Shown here one piece after another: positions 43,666 to 52,908 of a DNA stretch of 64,000 bases; position 1 is the stretch's first letter, and every line of letters begins with the position of its first letter. The DNA lies in NCBI RefSeq assembly GCF_013177675.1, contig NZ_CP042652.1:558001-622000 (forward strand), written 5' to 3'. The notes beneath the pieces were generated by a model. It saw nothing but the letters and a program-made list of their open reading frames with translations. It was not told the origin of the DNA and did no database searches. The translations under genes were made by a program, and so were the position numbers. This DNA comes from Arcobacter acticola. GTDB lineage: Bacteria > Campylobacterota > Campylobacteria > Campylobacterales > Arcobacteraceae.

Positions 43666-44964
43666 ATGAGTTACTTAGTAATTAGTTTTTCTCATAAAAA
43701 TATAGATATAAAAATGAGAGAAAAACTAGCTTTTAGTAGTACTGAAGATAAAGATAGATTTATTAGAGTTCTTTTAGAACATGAGTGTACAAAAGAGGTA
43801 GTTTTATTATCAACTTGTAATAGAGTTGAAATAATTACTAGATCTTCAAGTATTAAAGCAAGTGCCAGAAATATTATAGAAAAATTAGCTTCTTATTCAG
43901 GAGTTGATTTTGATGTGCTATATGAAAGAGCCGATATTTATGATAATGATGGTGCAGTTCATCACTTGTTTTCTGTAGCCTCTGCCCTTGATTCTTTGGT
44001 TATTGGGGAAACTCAAATTGTAGGACAATTAAAAGATGCTTTTAGATTTTCACAAGCAAAAAATTATTGTTCTTCAAATATAACAAGAGTTATGCACTAT
44101 GCGTTTAAATGTGCTGCAAATGTTAGAAATGCAACATCTTTAGGAACAGGATCTGTTTCTGTTGCTTCAACAGCTGTTGCAAAAGCTAAAGATATTATTG
44201 GGAATACAAAAGGCGTAAAAGCTTTAGTTATAGGTGCAGGAGAAATGAGTGAGCTTACAATTAAGCATCTTATTTCATCTGGTTTTGATGTTGTATTAAC
44301 AAGTAGAGATATTAAAAAAGCTCAAATTTTAGCAAGTAGTTTTGAAGTTCATGTAAGTGTTGAACCTTATAGTGAATTATCAAATTTATTAGCAAAAACT
44401 CCAGTTATGATAACAGCAACATCAGCTCCATATCCAATTATTACAAAAGAAAATGCACCAAGTGCTTCAATAGATAGATATTGGTTTGATATAGCAGTTC
44501 CTAGGGATATTGATGAAGATATTTCTTTAAGTGATTTAAAAATTTATTCTGTTGATGACTTACAAGATATTGTAAATGAAAATATGAGTTTAAGAGCTGA
44601 ACAAGCCAAAACAGCATATGGAATTGTAAGTCGAATGTCAGTGGAATTTTTTGAGTGGTTAAAGTCATTAGAAATTGAACCGATAGTAAAACATCTTTAT
44701 GTAAAAGGTGAAGATATTATTGATAAAAAAGTAAAAAATGCAATTAAAAAAGGTTTTATAAGTGCTTCTGATGAAGAAAATATTAGAAAGCTTTGCCAAA
44801 CAGTTATAACTGAGTATTTACATAATCCTTCTAAACAATTAAAAGATATTTCAAAAAATATGGAATGCGATATTGTTGTTGGAGCTGTTCAAAATATGTT
44901 TGGATTAGCAAGTGATTCAAATAGATCAAATAAATATAGATGTGATCATTTAATAAAAAATTAG
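43666..44964 (+). CDS. hemA: Glutamyl-tRNA reductase
   Basis: 432 aa. It reduces glutamyl-tRNA to glutamate semialdehyde, the first step to heme. The catalytic Cys is in LLSTCNRVEI, the substrate site in GETQIVGQLKDAF, and the NADPH site is GAGEMSELTIKHL. A C-terminal dimerisation helix region follows. It lies between the prenyl synthase and proS in a common Campylobacterota order. Confidence 0.95.
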   Translation: MSYLVISFSHKNIDIKMREKLAFSSTEDKDRFIRVLLEHECTKEVVLLSTCNRVEIITRSSSIKASARNIIEKLASYSGVDFDVLYERADIYDNDGAVHHLFSVASALDSLVIGETQIVGQLKDAFRFSQAKNYCSSNITRVMHYAFKCAANVRNATSLGTGSVSVASTAVAKAKDIIGNTKGVKALVIGAGEMSELTIKHLISSGFDVVLTSRDIKKAQILASSFEVHVSVEPYSELSNLLAKTPVMITATSAPYPIITKENAPSASIDRYWFDIAVPRDIDEDISLSDLKIYSVDDLQDIVNENMSLRAEQAKTAYGIVSRMSVEFFEWLKSLEIEPIVKHLYVKGEDIIDKKVKNAIKKGFISASDEENIRKLCQTVITEYLHNPSKQLKDISKNMECDIVVGAVQNMFGLASDSNRSNKYRCDHLIKN

Positions 44965-45006
44965 ATAAAACTCAAAAACAATAAATTAAAAATAGGAAAA
45001 TAATAA

Positions 45007-46713
45007 ATGAAATTTAGCAAAATGTTTATTCCAACAACAAAAGAAACTCCAAATGATGCAACCCTACCATCACATCAATTTTTATTAAGAGCTGGATTTA
45101 TATCTCAAACAGGTGCTGGAATTTATGATTATATGCCTTTAGGAAAAATAGTTTTAGATAAAATCAGAGCTGTTGTAAAAGAAGAAATGGATAATAGTGG
45201 AGCAAATGAAGTTCAATTTGGTTTTGTAACACCACTTTCTTTATGGGAAGAATCTGGACGTGCAACTACGATGGGAAATGAGCTTTTAAGATTTAAAGAT
45301 AGAAAAAATTCTGATTATGTTTTATCTCCTACAAATGAAGAAGCTGTTGTAAATATGGTTAAAAACAGAATTACTTCATATAAAGATTTGCCTATTAATT
45401 TATATCAAATTTATACAAAGTTTAGAGATGAAGCAAGACCTAGATTTGGTTTAATGAGAGGTAGAGAGTTTTTAATGAAAGATGCTTATTCTTTCCATTC
45501 ATCTACTGAAGATTTAGTTAGAGAATTTAATCTTATGGAAGAAACTTATAAAAAAGTTTATACAAGGTTAGGATTAGAATTTAGAGTTGTTGAAGCTGAT
45601 AGTGGTGCTATTGGTGGAAGTGGTTCTAAAGAATTTCACGTTTTAGCTTCTAGTGGAGAAGATACAATAGTAGTATGTGATTCATGTGATTATGGAGCTA
45701 ATATTGAGGCTGCTACTAGAAAGCCAAATGCAAAAGATAAATTAGAAACAATTGCTATTGAAAAAATTGAAACGCCAAATTGTAAAACAATAGAAGAAGT
45801 AAGTTCATTTTTAAATGCTGATGCTTATTACTCAATGAAAGCAGTTATAAAAAATGCTATTTATGAAAATGGTTCAAAAATTGCAGTTTTCTTTGTAAGA
45901 GGTATTGATGAGTTAGAGGAAACAAAAGCTTGTAATTCTATTGGAGCTTTAGAGCTTGAAGATGCAAATGAAGATGATATTATAAAAGCTGGTTTACATG
46001 CTGGTTATTGTGGAATTGTAGATTTACCAAAAGATGTTTTAGTTGTTGTAGATAGTGAATTAAAAAATGATAATAATCTTGTATGTGGAGCAAATGAAGA
46101 AAACTATCACTTAAAATGTGTAGATTTAACTTCAATTGAAGGCTTAAAATTTGCAGATTTAATATCTGTAAAAGAGGGTGATACTTGTGCTTGTTGTGGT
46201 GGAAAATTATCTTATACAAAAGGAATTGAAGCTGGACATATTTTCCAATTAGGAACTAAATACTCAAGTGCTATGAATGCAAATTTCTTAGACTCAAATG
46301 GAAAAGCACAAGCTTTTGTAATGGGATGTTATGGAATTGGAGTTTCAAGATTAGTAGCAGCTGTAATTGAGCAAAATCATGATGAAAAGGGTTGTATCTG
46401 GACAAAAGAAACAGCTCCTTTTACTGTAGATATTATTGTTTCAAATTCAAAAAAAGAAGAAGAAGCACAAGCCGGTGAAAATATTTATAATGAATTAAAA
46501 CAAGCAGGTGTAGAAGTTATTTTAGATGATAGAATAAATGCTAGATTTGGATTTAAAATGGGAGACTTTGAACTTATTGGATTCCCTTATGCTGTTGTTA
46601 TTGGTAAAAAACTAGCTGATGGATTTGTTGAATTAGTTGATAGAAAAACATTAGAAAAAACGGATATTAAAATAGAAGATATAACTGCTAAAATATTAGA
46701 ATTAATAAAATAA
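45007..46713 (+). CDS. proS: Prolyl-tRNA synthetase
   Basis: 568 aa, bacterial-type ProS with class II motifs ([30 protein letters not shown] for motif 2; [17 protein letters not shown] for motif 3). The editing (INS) domain occupies about 235-385, with a Cys-containing insertion [15 protein letters not shown] just after. The C-terminal anticodon-binding domain is present. Confidence 0.95.
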   Translation: MKFSKMFIPTTKETPNDATLPSHQFLLRAGFISQTGAGIYDYMPLGKIVLDKIRAVVKEEMDNSGANEVQFGFVTPLSLWEESGRATTMGNELLRFKDRKNSDYVLSPTNEEAVVNMVKNRITSYKDLPINLYQIYTKFRDEARPRFGLMRGREFLMKDAYSFHSSTEDLVREFNLMEETYKKVYTRLGLEFRVVEADSGAIGGSGSKEFHVLASSGEDTIVVCDSCDYGANIEAATRKPNAKDKLETIAIEKIETPNCKTIEEVSSFLNADAYYSMKAVIKNAIYENGSKIAVFFVRGIDELEETKACNSIGALELEDANEDDIIKAGLHAGYCGIVDLPKDVLVVVDSELKNDNNLVCGANEENYHLKCVDLTSIEGLKFADLISVKEGDTCACCGGKLSYTKGIEAGHIFQLGTKYSSAMNANFLDSNGKAQAFVMGCYGIGVSRLVAAVIEQNHDEKGCIWTKETAPFTVDIIVSNSKKEEEAQAGENIYNELKQAGVEVILDDRINARFGFKMGDFELIGFPYAVVIGKKLADGFVELVDRKTLEKTDIKIEDITAKILELIK

Positions 46714-46725
46714 GAAGGAGTATTT

Positions 46726-47586
46726 TTGGAAAAAGAATTAGAAAAAAATATTGATAATATCACAAAGGACATAACATCATATATTCCTGATAATATAGTA
46801 GAAATATTAGGTAGTTATGCATTTTCATTAGTAATGGCATTACTGATTTTTATTATTGGTAAATGGGCTGTAAACAAAATCGTTGCATTACTTGGAAAAG
46901 TGTTAAGAAAAGTAAAAGGTATGGATGAAACTTTAATTAAGTTTTTAGAAAATATCGTTTATTACGCTTTAATGATTGTAGTTTTATTAACGGCTTTAGG
47001 AAAATTAGGAGTTGAAACAACATCGTTTTTAGCAATACTTGGAGCTGCTGGTTTAGCTATTGGTCTTGCACTTAAAGATTCTTTAGGAAACTTTGCTTCA
47101 GGTGTTATGATTATTATGTTCAAACCTTTTAAAGTAGGTGATGTGGTTACAGCAGCAGGTGTTACAGGAAGTGTTAGTGAAGTTGGAATTTTTAATTCAG
47201 TATTTACAACTCCTGATAATCAAAAAATCATAATTCCAAATGGTGCGATTACAAGTGGTTCAATAACAAATATAAATGCTAATGACACAAGAAGAGTAGA
47301 TTTAGTTGTTGGTATTGGATATGAAGATGATATTAAAAAAACAAAAGATGTTTTAAATGATATTATATCTTCTCATGAAAAAGTTTTACTAGACAAAGGT
47401 ATTACAGTTGCAGTTTCAGAATTAGCTGATTCTTCTGTAAACTTTGTAGTTAGAGCTTGGGTTAAAACTCCTGATTATTGGGATGTTAAATTTGCTTTAA
47501 CAGAAACAATAAAATTAAGATTTGATGCGGAAGGTATTTCTATTCCATTCCCACAACAAGATGTACACCACTACAATAAAATTTAA
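46726..47586 (+). CDS. Small-conductance mechanosensitive channel, MscS family
   Basis: 286 aa with three membrane helices. The pore-lining third helix is GAAGLAIGLALKDSLGNFASGVMIIMFKPF, followed by the beta domain (VVTAAGVTGSVSEVGIFNSVFTTPDNQKIIIPNG). It releases solutes under osmotic downshock. The start is TTG at 46726 behind an AAGGAG site. It overlaps the cca start by 26 bp. Confidence 0.9.
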   Translation: MEKELEKNIDNITKDITSYIPDNIVEILGSYAFSLVMALLIFIIGKWAVNKIVALLGKVLRKVKGMDETLIKFLENIVYYALMIVVLLTALGKLGVETTSFLAILGAAGLAIGLALKDSLGNFASGVMIIMFKPFKVGDVVTAAGVTGSVSEVGIFNSVFTTPDNQKIIIPNGAITSGSITNINANDTRRVDLVVGIGYEDDIKKTKDVLNDIISSHEKVLLDKGITVAVSELADSSVNFVVRAWVKTPDYWDVKFALTETIKLRFDAEGISIPFPQQDVHHYNKI

Positions 47587-48958
47587 TATTCCCAAAATAT
47601 TAGAATATATTTTAAATGATTTACAAGAATTAGGAGCTAGACCTATTCTTGTGGGTGGTTGTGTTCGTGATTACTTTTTAAATATTCCTGTAAAAGATTA
47701 TGATGTTGAAATCTTTGGAATAGACTGCTTTGATACTATAGAAAACTCATTAAAAAAATTTGGTTCTGTTAAACTTGTAGGAAAATCATTTGGTGTATTA
47801 ACTTTAAGAGTTGATAATTATGATTTTGATTTTGCTCTTCCACGAAGAGAAAAAAAAGTTGGAAATAGCCACCAAGATTTTGAAATTATAACAAATGCAA
47901 ATCTAAGCTTCAAAGAAGCAGCTATGCGAAGAGATTTTACAATAAACGCAATAGGATATGATTTTTTTAATAAAGAGTTTCTTGATCCTTTTGATGGATT
48001 AAGTGATTTAAAAGCAAGAGTGATAAAACATATTGATGATAATACTTTTATTGAAGATTCTTTGAGAGTTTATAGAGCTGTTGGTTTTGCTTCTAGATTT
48101 AATTTTAAATTAGAAGAAAAAACAAAAGATCTTTGTAAACAGATAGTTTTAGAAGATGAGTTAAAATATTTACCAAAAGAGAGAGTTTTTGAAGAATTTA
48201 AAAAACTTTTTTTAAAATCAATTAAACCTTCAATTGGATTTGAACTTATTTATGAATTAGGAATTCTAAAATATTTTCCTGAGTTAAAAGCACTAATTGG
48301 ATGTATACAAGATAAAGAATATCATCCTGAAGGTGATGTTTGGATTCATACTATGATGTGTCTTGATGAACTAGCTAGAATAATTAAAGAAGAAAAAATA
48401 GATGATGAATACAAAAAACTATATCTATTTTATTCAGTACTCTGTCATGATTTAGGAAAGCCTTTTTGTACACAAGAAATAAATGGTAAAATCACATCTC
48501 ACAAACATGAAGTTTTAGGAATAGAGCCTACAATATCGTTTTTATCTAAGCTTACAAATGAAAAGAAATTTATAGATATTGTTTGCTCTTTAGTAAAAAG
48601 TCATTTAGCGCCTTTTCAATTATATTTGGCAGAATCATCACTAAAAGCTATAAAGAGACTTTCTTTAAAAGTAAATATTGAAGATTTATGTTTAGTTTGT
48701 TTGGCTGACTGTTTAGGTCGTGATATTCCCGATAAAGATAAATGTTATGCAGCTACAATTTGGCTTTTAGAAAAAGCAAAAGAGCTTGAAATTCATAATG
48801 AACCTATTAAGGCTTTAGTTCAAGGACGTGACTTAATTGCTTTAGGATTTAATCCATCGCAAAAATTTAAAGAAATACTAGATTTTGCTTTTGATTTACA
48901 ATTAGATGAACATTTAGGAAAAGAAAATATTATAAAAGAAATTCTAAAAAAGTACTAG
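47561..48958 (+). CDS. cca: CCA-adding enzyme / tRNA nucleotidyltransferase with HD domain
   Basis: 465 aa from the preferred ATG (an upstream ATG at 47522 is also open but lies deeper inside mscS). The nucleotidyltransferase head has GGCVRDYFLNIPVKDYDVEIFG and RRDFTINAIGYD; the tail carries an HD phosphohydrolase-like region (HTMMCLDELAR, CHDLGKPFCT, HKHEVLGIEPT). It adds or repairs the 3' CCA of tRNAs; the HD part suggests extra phosphatase or phosphodiesterase activity as in the multifunctional type. Confidence 0.9.
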   Translation: MYTTTIKFNIPKILEYILNDLQELGARPILVGGCVRDYFLNIPVKDYDVEIFGIDCFDTIENSLKKFGSVKLVGKSFGVLTLRVDNYDFDFALPRREKKVGNSHQDFEIITNANLSFKEAAMRRDFTINAIGYDFFNKEFLDPFDGLSDLKARVIKHIDDNTFIEDSLRVYRAVGFASRFNFKLEEKTKDLCKQIVLEDELKYLPKERVFEEFKKLFLKSIKPSIGFELIYELGILKYFPELKALIGCIQDKEYHPEGDVWIHTMMCLDELARIIKEEKIDDEYKKLYLFYSVLCHDLGKPFCTQEINGKITSHKHEVLGIEPTISFLSKLTNEKKFIDIVCSLVKSHLAPFQLYLAESSLKAIKRLSLKVNIEDLCLVCLADCLGRDIPDKDKCYAATIWLLEKAKELEIHNEPIKALVQGRDLIALGFNPSQKFKEILDFAFDLQLDEHLGKENIIKEILKKY

Positions 48959-49028
48959 AATAATTATTTTTTAAGTAATTATTTAAAAAAAAGATACTAG
49001 AATGAATCAAAATTTAGAGGAGATAAAT

Positions 49029-49466
49029 ATGAAAAAAATAATTAGTTTAATCGCAGCAATTGGTTTAACAACATCAATGTATGCAAATGATAATACAGGT
49101 TGTGGTTTAGGTTCTCTTGTAATTAAAGATCAAAGTACAGTTATGTTACAAGTATTAGCTGCAACTACAAATGGTACATCAGGAAGCCAAACTTTTGGAA
49201 TCACAAGTGGAACATCAAATTGTAATAAACCATCTAATTTTGTTGCAAATGACAAATTAAATCAATTTGTTGGTGAAAATATGGATGAACTAGCATTAGA
49301 TATTTCAGCTGGAAAAGGTGAAACTTTATCAACAGTTGCAAAATTAATGAATGTTGAAAATACTCCTGAGTTCTCTGCAAAATTACAAGCAAACTTCTCA
49401 AACATTTATACAAGTGAAAATGTAACTTCAGCTACAGTTATTGATTCAATTGCTAAATATATGTAA
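49029..49466 (+). CDS. DUF3015-like secreted protein
   Basis: 145 aa from ATG 49029 (an ATG at 49002 is open, but the later one has the AGGAGAT site and a proper signal peptide, 1-20 ending MYA-ND). The mature part starts DNTGCGLGSLVIKDQS and contains a second Cys (TSNCNKPS), the pattern of the DUF3015 family found in Gram-negative periplasm. Function is unknown. Its end overlaps the next gene, whose TTG start lies 26 bp before this stop. Confidence 0.78.
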   Translation: MKKIISLIAAIGLTTSMYANDNTGCGLGSLVIKDQSTVMLQVLAATTNGTSGSQTFGITSGTSNCNKPSNFVANDKLNQFVGENMDELALDISAGKGETLSTVAKLMNVENTPEFSAKLQANFSNIYTSENVTSATVIDSIAKYM

Positions 49467-51252
49467 TATTTCTAATAGAAAAAGTAAGTATTTATTACTT
49501 ACTTTTCTATTTTCTACTTCTTGCTTTTCTTCCTCTGAAATAAACTCTTTAATAGAACAAAATAAACTTTATGAAAATGCTTATTGGTCAAAATTATTAC
49601 ACTATAGAAATGGTTCAAGTGAAATAGATTCAAATAATTTTTTTATCTCAAAAGATGGTAAAACAGATTTAAAGAAAGAATTATTTGAAACTATAAACTC
49701 TTTAGAAAGTGGACAAAATGATGTTTTATGTAGATTTCCATTAAGAGTAAAATGGTTAAAGCAAAATATTCCTCAACTGAAAAAAAATATTGTTCCTTAC
49801 TCTTGTCCTAAATTAAATGAATATTTAGGAGCTATTGATGCAAAGCAAGTAACTATGGTTTTTCCAACTGCTCATATAAATTCACCTGCTTCAATGTATG
49901 GCCATACTTTTTTACGAGTTTCATCAGATGAAGAAACTCCTTTAATATCAAATGCAATAAATTATGCGGCAAAAACAACTGATACTAATGGATTTATTTT
50001 TGCCTATAAAGGTTTATTTGGAGAGTATGAGGGAAGATACTCAATTTTACCTTATTATGAAAAAATCAAAGAATACAATAATCTTGAACAAAGAGATATT
50101 TGGGAATATGATTTAGATTTAAAACAAGATGAAATAGATAGATTGGTTTTACATGCCTATGAACTAAAAGATGTGTACTCTGATTATTTCTTCTTTAAGG
50201 AAAATTGTTCATATAATATTTTATGGTTACTTGAAATTGCAAGAAGTGACTTGGATCTAGTTAGCCATTTTTCTTTGAAAACTGTTCCTTTAGATTCTAT
50301 TAAAATTTTGAAGCCTTATAATTTAATAAAAGATTCAAAATTTAGATACTCATCAATGAAAAAAATGAAACATATTTTAGAAGAAAAGATTGAAAATAAA
50401 GAGTATTTAGACTCTTTTGTAAATGATAATGAGCCTTTAAATGAGGATTTAAGTATAGATGATAAAATCTCTTATTTGGATTTTAAAATCTCTTATTTAC
50501 AGTATCAAAGAGCAAACAATGAATATGATAAAAAAGAGTATTTAAGTAAATATTTAGAGCTTTTAAAACAAAGAAGTACTTATAATCAAAGCTCAAATTA
50601 TGATATCAAAGCTCCTAAAAATCCCTTAGATTCCCATGATTCAGCAAGAGTATCTTTTTATTATAATTCAGATGATAGCTTTGAATTATCAGCAAAGCCT
50701 GTTTATCATGATATTTATGACATAAGTGATGGATATTTACAAGGGGCATATATTGACTTTTTTGATATTAATATAAAAAAAGAGAAAGATGAAAATATTA
50801 AATTAGATAGATTTACCTTACTAAAAATAAAATCTTTGGCGCCTAGAGATATGTTTTTTCAACCAACTTCATGGGGAATTGATTTAGCATATGAACACTT
50901 TAAAGATCAAAGTGATTATTTAAAAATAAAGCCAGAAGCAGGACTTACATATGGAAATGAAAAAGATTTCATTTATTTGATGTTAGGTTCAAATGTATAT
51001 TATAAAAATTCAGATCAATTATATTCAATTGGTTCAAGTATTGGTTTTGTTACAAATAGATTTGATGATATAAAACTTGGATTAAATTATTCGTATGATA
51101 GATACAATAAAAGTCTTGAAAATAACCAATTTGAAGCCTTTGGGACTTATAAATTAGATCAAAATGCTTCTTTAACAATTAAATATTTAAATGATGATTT
51201 ATATAAACAAAATGATGAAAAAGTTAAACTAGGAGTATCTTATTATTTCTAA
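49441..51252 (+). CDS. Lnb N-terminal (DUF4105) domain protein with C-terminal barrel-like region
   Basis: 603 aa. The start codon is not certain: TTG 49441 or TTG 49450 are open, and the N-terminus holds a signal-like helix (KYLLLTFLFSTSCFSS). Residues about 120-280 match the DUF4105 domain: PTAHINSPASMYGHTFLRVS (His candidate), YEGRYSILPYYEKIKEYN, WEYDLDL and FFKENCSYNILWLLEIA (Cys candidate), a papain/NlpC-like arrangement. The rest, about 400-603, is strand-rich and ends SYYF like an outer-membrane barrel. The domain name Lnb refers to a lipoprotein N-acyltransferase; it is notable that lnt lies next to it, convergently. Confidence 0.78.
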   Translation: MIQLLNICNISNRKSKYLLLTFLFSTSCFSSSEINSLIEQNKLYENAYWSKLLHYRNGSSEIDSNNFFISKDGKTDLKKELFETINSLESGQNDVLCRFPLRVKWLKQNIPQLKKNIVPYSCPKLNEYLGAIDAKQVTMVFPTAHINSPASMYGHTFLRVSSDEETPLISNAINYAAKTTDTNGFIFAYKGLFGEYEGRYSILPYYEKIKEYNNLEQRDIWEYDLDLKQDEIDRLVLHAYELKDVYSDYFFFKENCSYNILWLLEIARSDLDLVSHFSLKTVPLDSIKILKPYNLIKDSKFRYSSMKKMKHILEEKIENKEYLDSFVNDNEPLNEDLSIDDKISYLDFKISYLQYQRANNEYDKKEYLSKYLELLKQRSTYNQSSNYDIKAPKNPLDSHDSARVSFYYNSDDSFELSAKPVYHDIYDISDGYLQGAYIDFFDINIKKEKDENIKLDRFTLLKIKSLAPRDMFFQPTSWGIDLAYEHFKDQSDYLKIKPEAGLTYGNEKDFIYLMLGSNVYYKNSDQLYSIGSSIGFVTNRFDDIKLGLNYSYDRYNKSLENNQFEAFGTYKLDQNASLTIKYLNDDLYKQNDEKVKLGVSYYF

Positions 51253-51256
51253 ATAC

Positions 51257-51286
51257 TCTAAACTCTAAAAAACTTTAGAGTTTAGA
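51257..51286. terminator. Hairpin between convergent genes
   Basis: TCTAAACTCTAAA pairs with TTTAGAGTTTAGA (13 bp) with a 4-base loop. There is no strong T run, so it may act weakly in either direction. Confidence 0.5.
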
Positions 51287-51293
51287 ATATATA

Positions 51294-52526
51294 TTAGGGT
51301 CTATATATTCTATTTGGACTTCCATTTACCACATGAAAAATAGTTACATTGTATGTTCTTGAATAAAACTTTAGTAAAAGATGTTGTAATGTTGGCTCAA
51401 TTGATGGTGTAAACCATGCGTTATTGGAAATAGCTATCATATATTTTGTATCACCTAAGTTCTCAAAAATCTTATCAGTTGTTGCTTCATAACAAATAGC
51501 ATTTCTTATTTTTTCACCTTTGATTATAAAATCAGTGGGTTCTGATGCTTTTGAATAATCTTGGGCACCATCATAAAAAACTTTATTTATTAAATCAACA
51601 AAAAACTGAGGAAGTGGAATTTCTTCACCAAAAGGAACTAATACCACTTTTTTAGCAACTTTGATTTCACCTTTGCTAAAGTGATATGATGCATTATAAA
51701 TTTGTTTATCTTCCACATATAATGCCCCTGCAATTATGTCAATATCATATGATAATTCTTTTAGACGTTCTGATATTTCAGCATTTCTATTTAAAACTGT
51801 AGTAAATGTAGTTTCAGGTAAAACAACTAAATCTTTTTTTAATTCAATTGCTTTTGCTATTTCTTCAAAATTGTTTTCGTGTAAAACTCTTTGATAATCT
51901 TTTTCCCATTTTAACTCTTGTTTTATATTCATTTGAGGCATAAAAATACTAGCTTCAGGATTCTGAATATAAACACCTTTCCCTAAATTTAAAGCAAATA
52001 AAATAGGTATTACCCCTAAAACTTTAAATCTTTTTAATTTTATAATTAAATAAAATGAAAATAGCACAAGAAAAAAAGCAACTTTTGAAATATCAATATA
52101 TGAATCAACAAATATTAATTCAAATTTCATCCAATTAAAACCAAAAGGTGCAAAATAAGTAAATGCAAAGATAGTTAAAATTCTAAAAACTAATCTATCA
52201 TAAAATGCAAATAAATAAAAAATTATGGCATATACAAGACTGATTCCTGCAATAAAAACAGGAGCTAAATATGTTAAATCATAATATTGCATACTTACAG
52301 CCATCCAATTGCACCATAAAACACCAGATAAAAATCCAGCTACAAAAAGTGCTTTTTTAGGAATTACTAATAATAAATATATGGCAAATAGACCTAAAAT
52401 TGTATTTAAAATTTTATATTCTACTTCGAAATAGCTTAAGTACATAAAAGAAGCTAATAAAATTGCAGTGATGAAGCCTTTTATTATGAAGTTTTTGTTA
52501 GAATAATCGCGTTTTAGTAAAAACAT
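51294..52526 (-). CDS. lnt: Apolipoprotein N-acyltransferase
   Basis: 410 aa, the short form usual in Campylobacterota (E. coli Lnt is 512). About six N-terminal membrane helices (1-190) are followed by a periplasmic nitrilase-like domain. The catalytic triad is visible: Glu in VLPETTFTTV, Lys in KKVVLVPFGE and Cys in NAICYEATT. It adds the third acyl chain to lipoproteins in the inner membrane. It is transcribed divergently from yajC. Confidence 0.9.
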   Translation of the reverse strand: MFLLKRDYSNKNFIIKGFITAILLASFMYLSYFEVEYKILNTILGLFAIYLLLVIPKKALFVAGFLSGVLWCNWMAVSMQYYDLTYLAPVFIAGISLVYAIIFYLFAFYDRLVFRILTIFAFTYFAPFGFNWMKFELIFVDSYIDISKVAFFLVLFSFYLIIKLKRFKVLGVIPILFALNLGKGVYIQNPEASIFMPQMNIKQELKWEKDYQRVLHENNFEEIAKAIELKKDLVVLPETTFTTVLNRNAEISERLKELSYDIDIIAGALYVEDKQIYNASYHFSKGEIKVAKKVVLVPFGEEIPLPQFFVDLINKVFYDGAQDYSKASEPTDFIIKGEKIRNAICYEATTDKIFENLGDTKYMIAISNNAWFTPSIEPTLQHLLLKFYSRTYNVTIFHVVNGSPNRIYRP

Positions 52527-52554
52527 AATAAACTACTTTTTAAAAGGAAATTTG

Positions 52555-52830
52555 ATGGAAGGTTCGAGTACAGATTTAATAAGCTCATTGTTACCTCTAG
52601 TTGCATTATTTGCGATTTTTTACTTTTTGATTATTAGACCACAACAAAAACAAGCGAAAGCTCATAAGGAAATGGTTTCTAATTTGAAAAAAGGTGATAA
52701 GATTGTAACAAATGGTGGCTTAATGGTAGAAGTTACAAAAGTGGAAGATGCATATTTTGTTGTAAAAAACAGTGATGGCACTGAAATGAAGCTTGTAAGA
52801 GAGTTTGTAGCAAAACTTTTAGAAGACTAA
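52555..52830 (+). CDS. yajC: Preprotein translocase subunit YajC
   Basis: 91 aa from ATG 52555 (TTG 52552 is in the same frame). There is one membrane helix (LLPLVALFAIFYFLIIRP), then QQKQAKAHKEMVSNLKKGDKIVTNGG, the YajC signature. It forms a complex with SecD and SecF, whose genes follow. Confidence 0.93.
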   Translation: MEGSSTDLISSLLPLVALFAIFYFLIIRPQQKQAKAHKEMVSNLKKGDKIVTNGGLMVEVTKVEDAYFVVKNSDGTEMKLVREFVAKLLED

Positions 52831-52843
52831 AATTCTTCAAATT

Positions 52844-52873
52844 TTTAAGATATGTAATTTTACATATCTTAAA
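52844..52873 (+). other. Stable hairpin between yajC and secD
   Basis: TTTAAGATATGTA pairs perfectly with TACATATCTTAAA (13 bp, 4-base loop). There is no T run after it, so it looks less like a terminator than an RNA processing or attenuation element inside the yajC-secDF unit. Confidence 0.5.
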
Positions 52874-52908
52874 TCACTTCAAATAAAACCCTAACTCAAG
52901 GAAAAGAA

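Noticed and set aside
48640-48660. Single GCTATAA inside the cca gene (also one near 57684 in leuS)
   Set aside because: Lone copies inside coding sequence, no second unit at 11 bp and no -10 at the fixed distance; expected by chance in AT-rich DNA.
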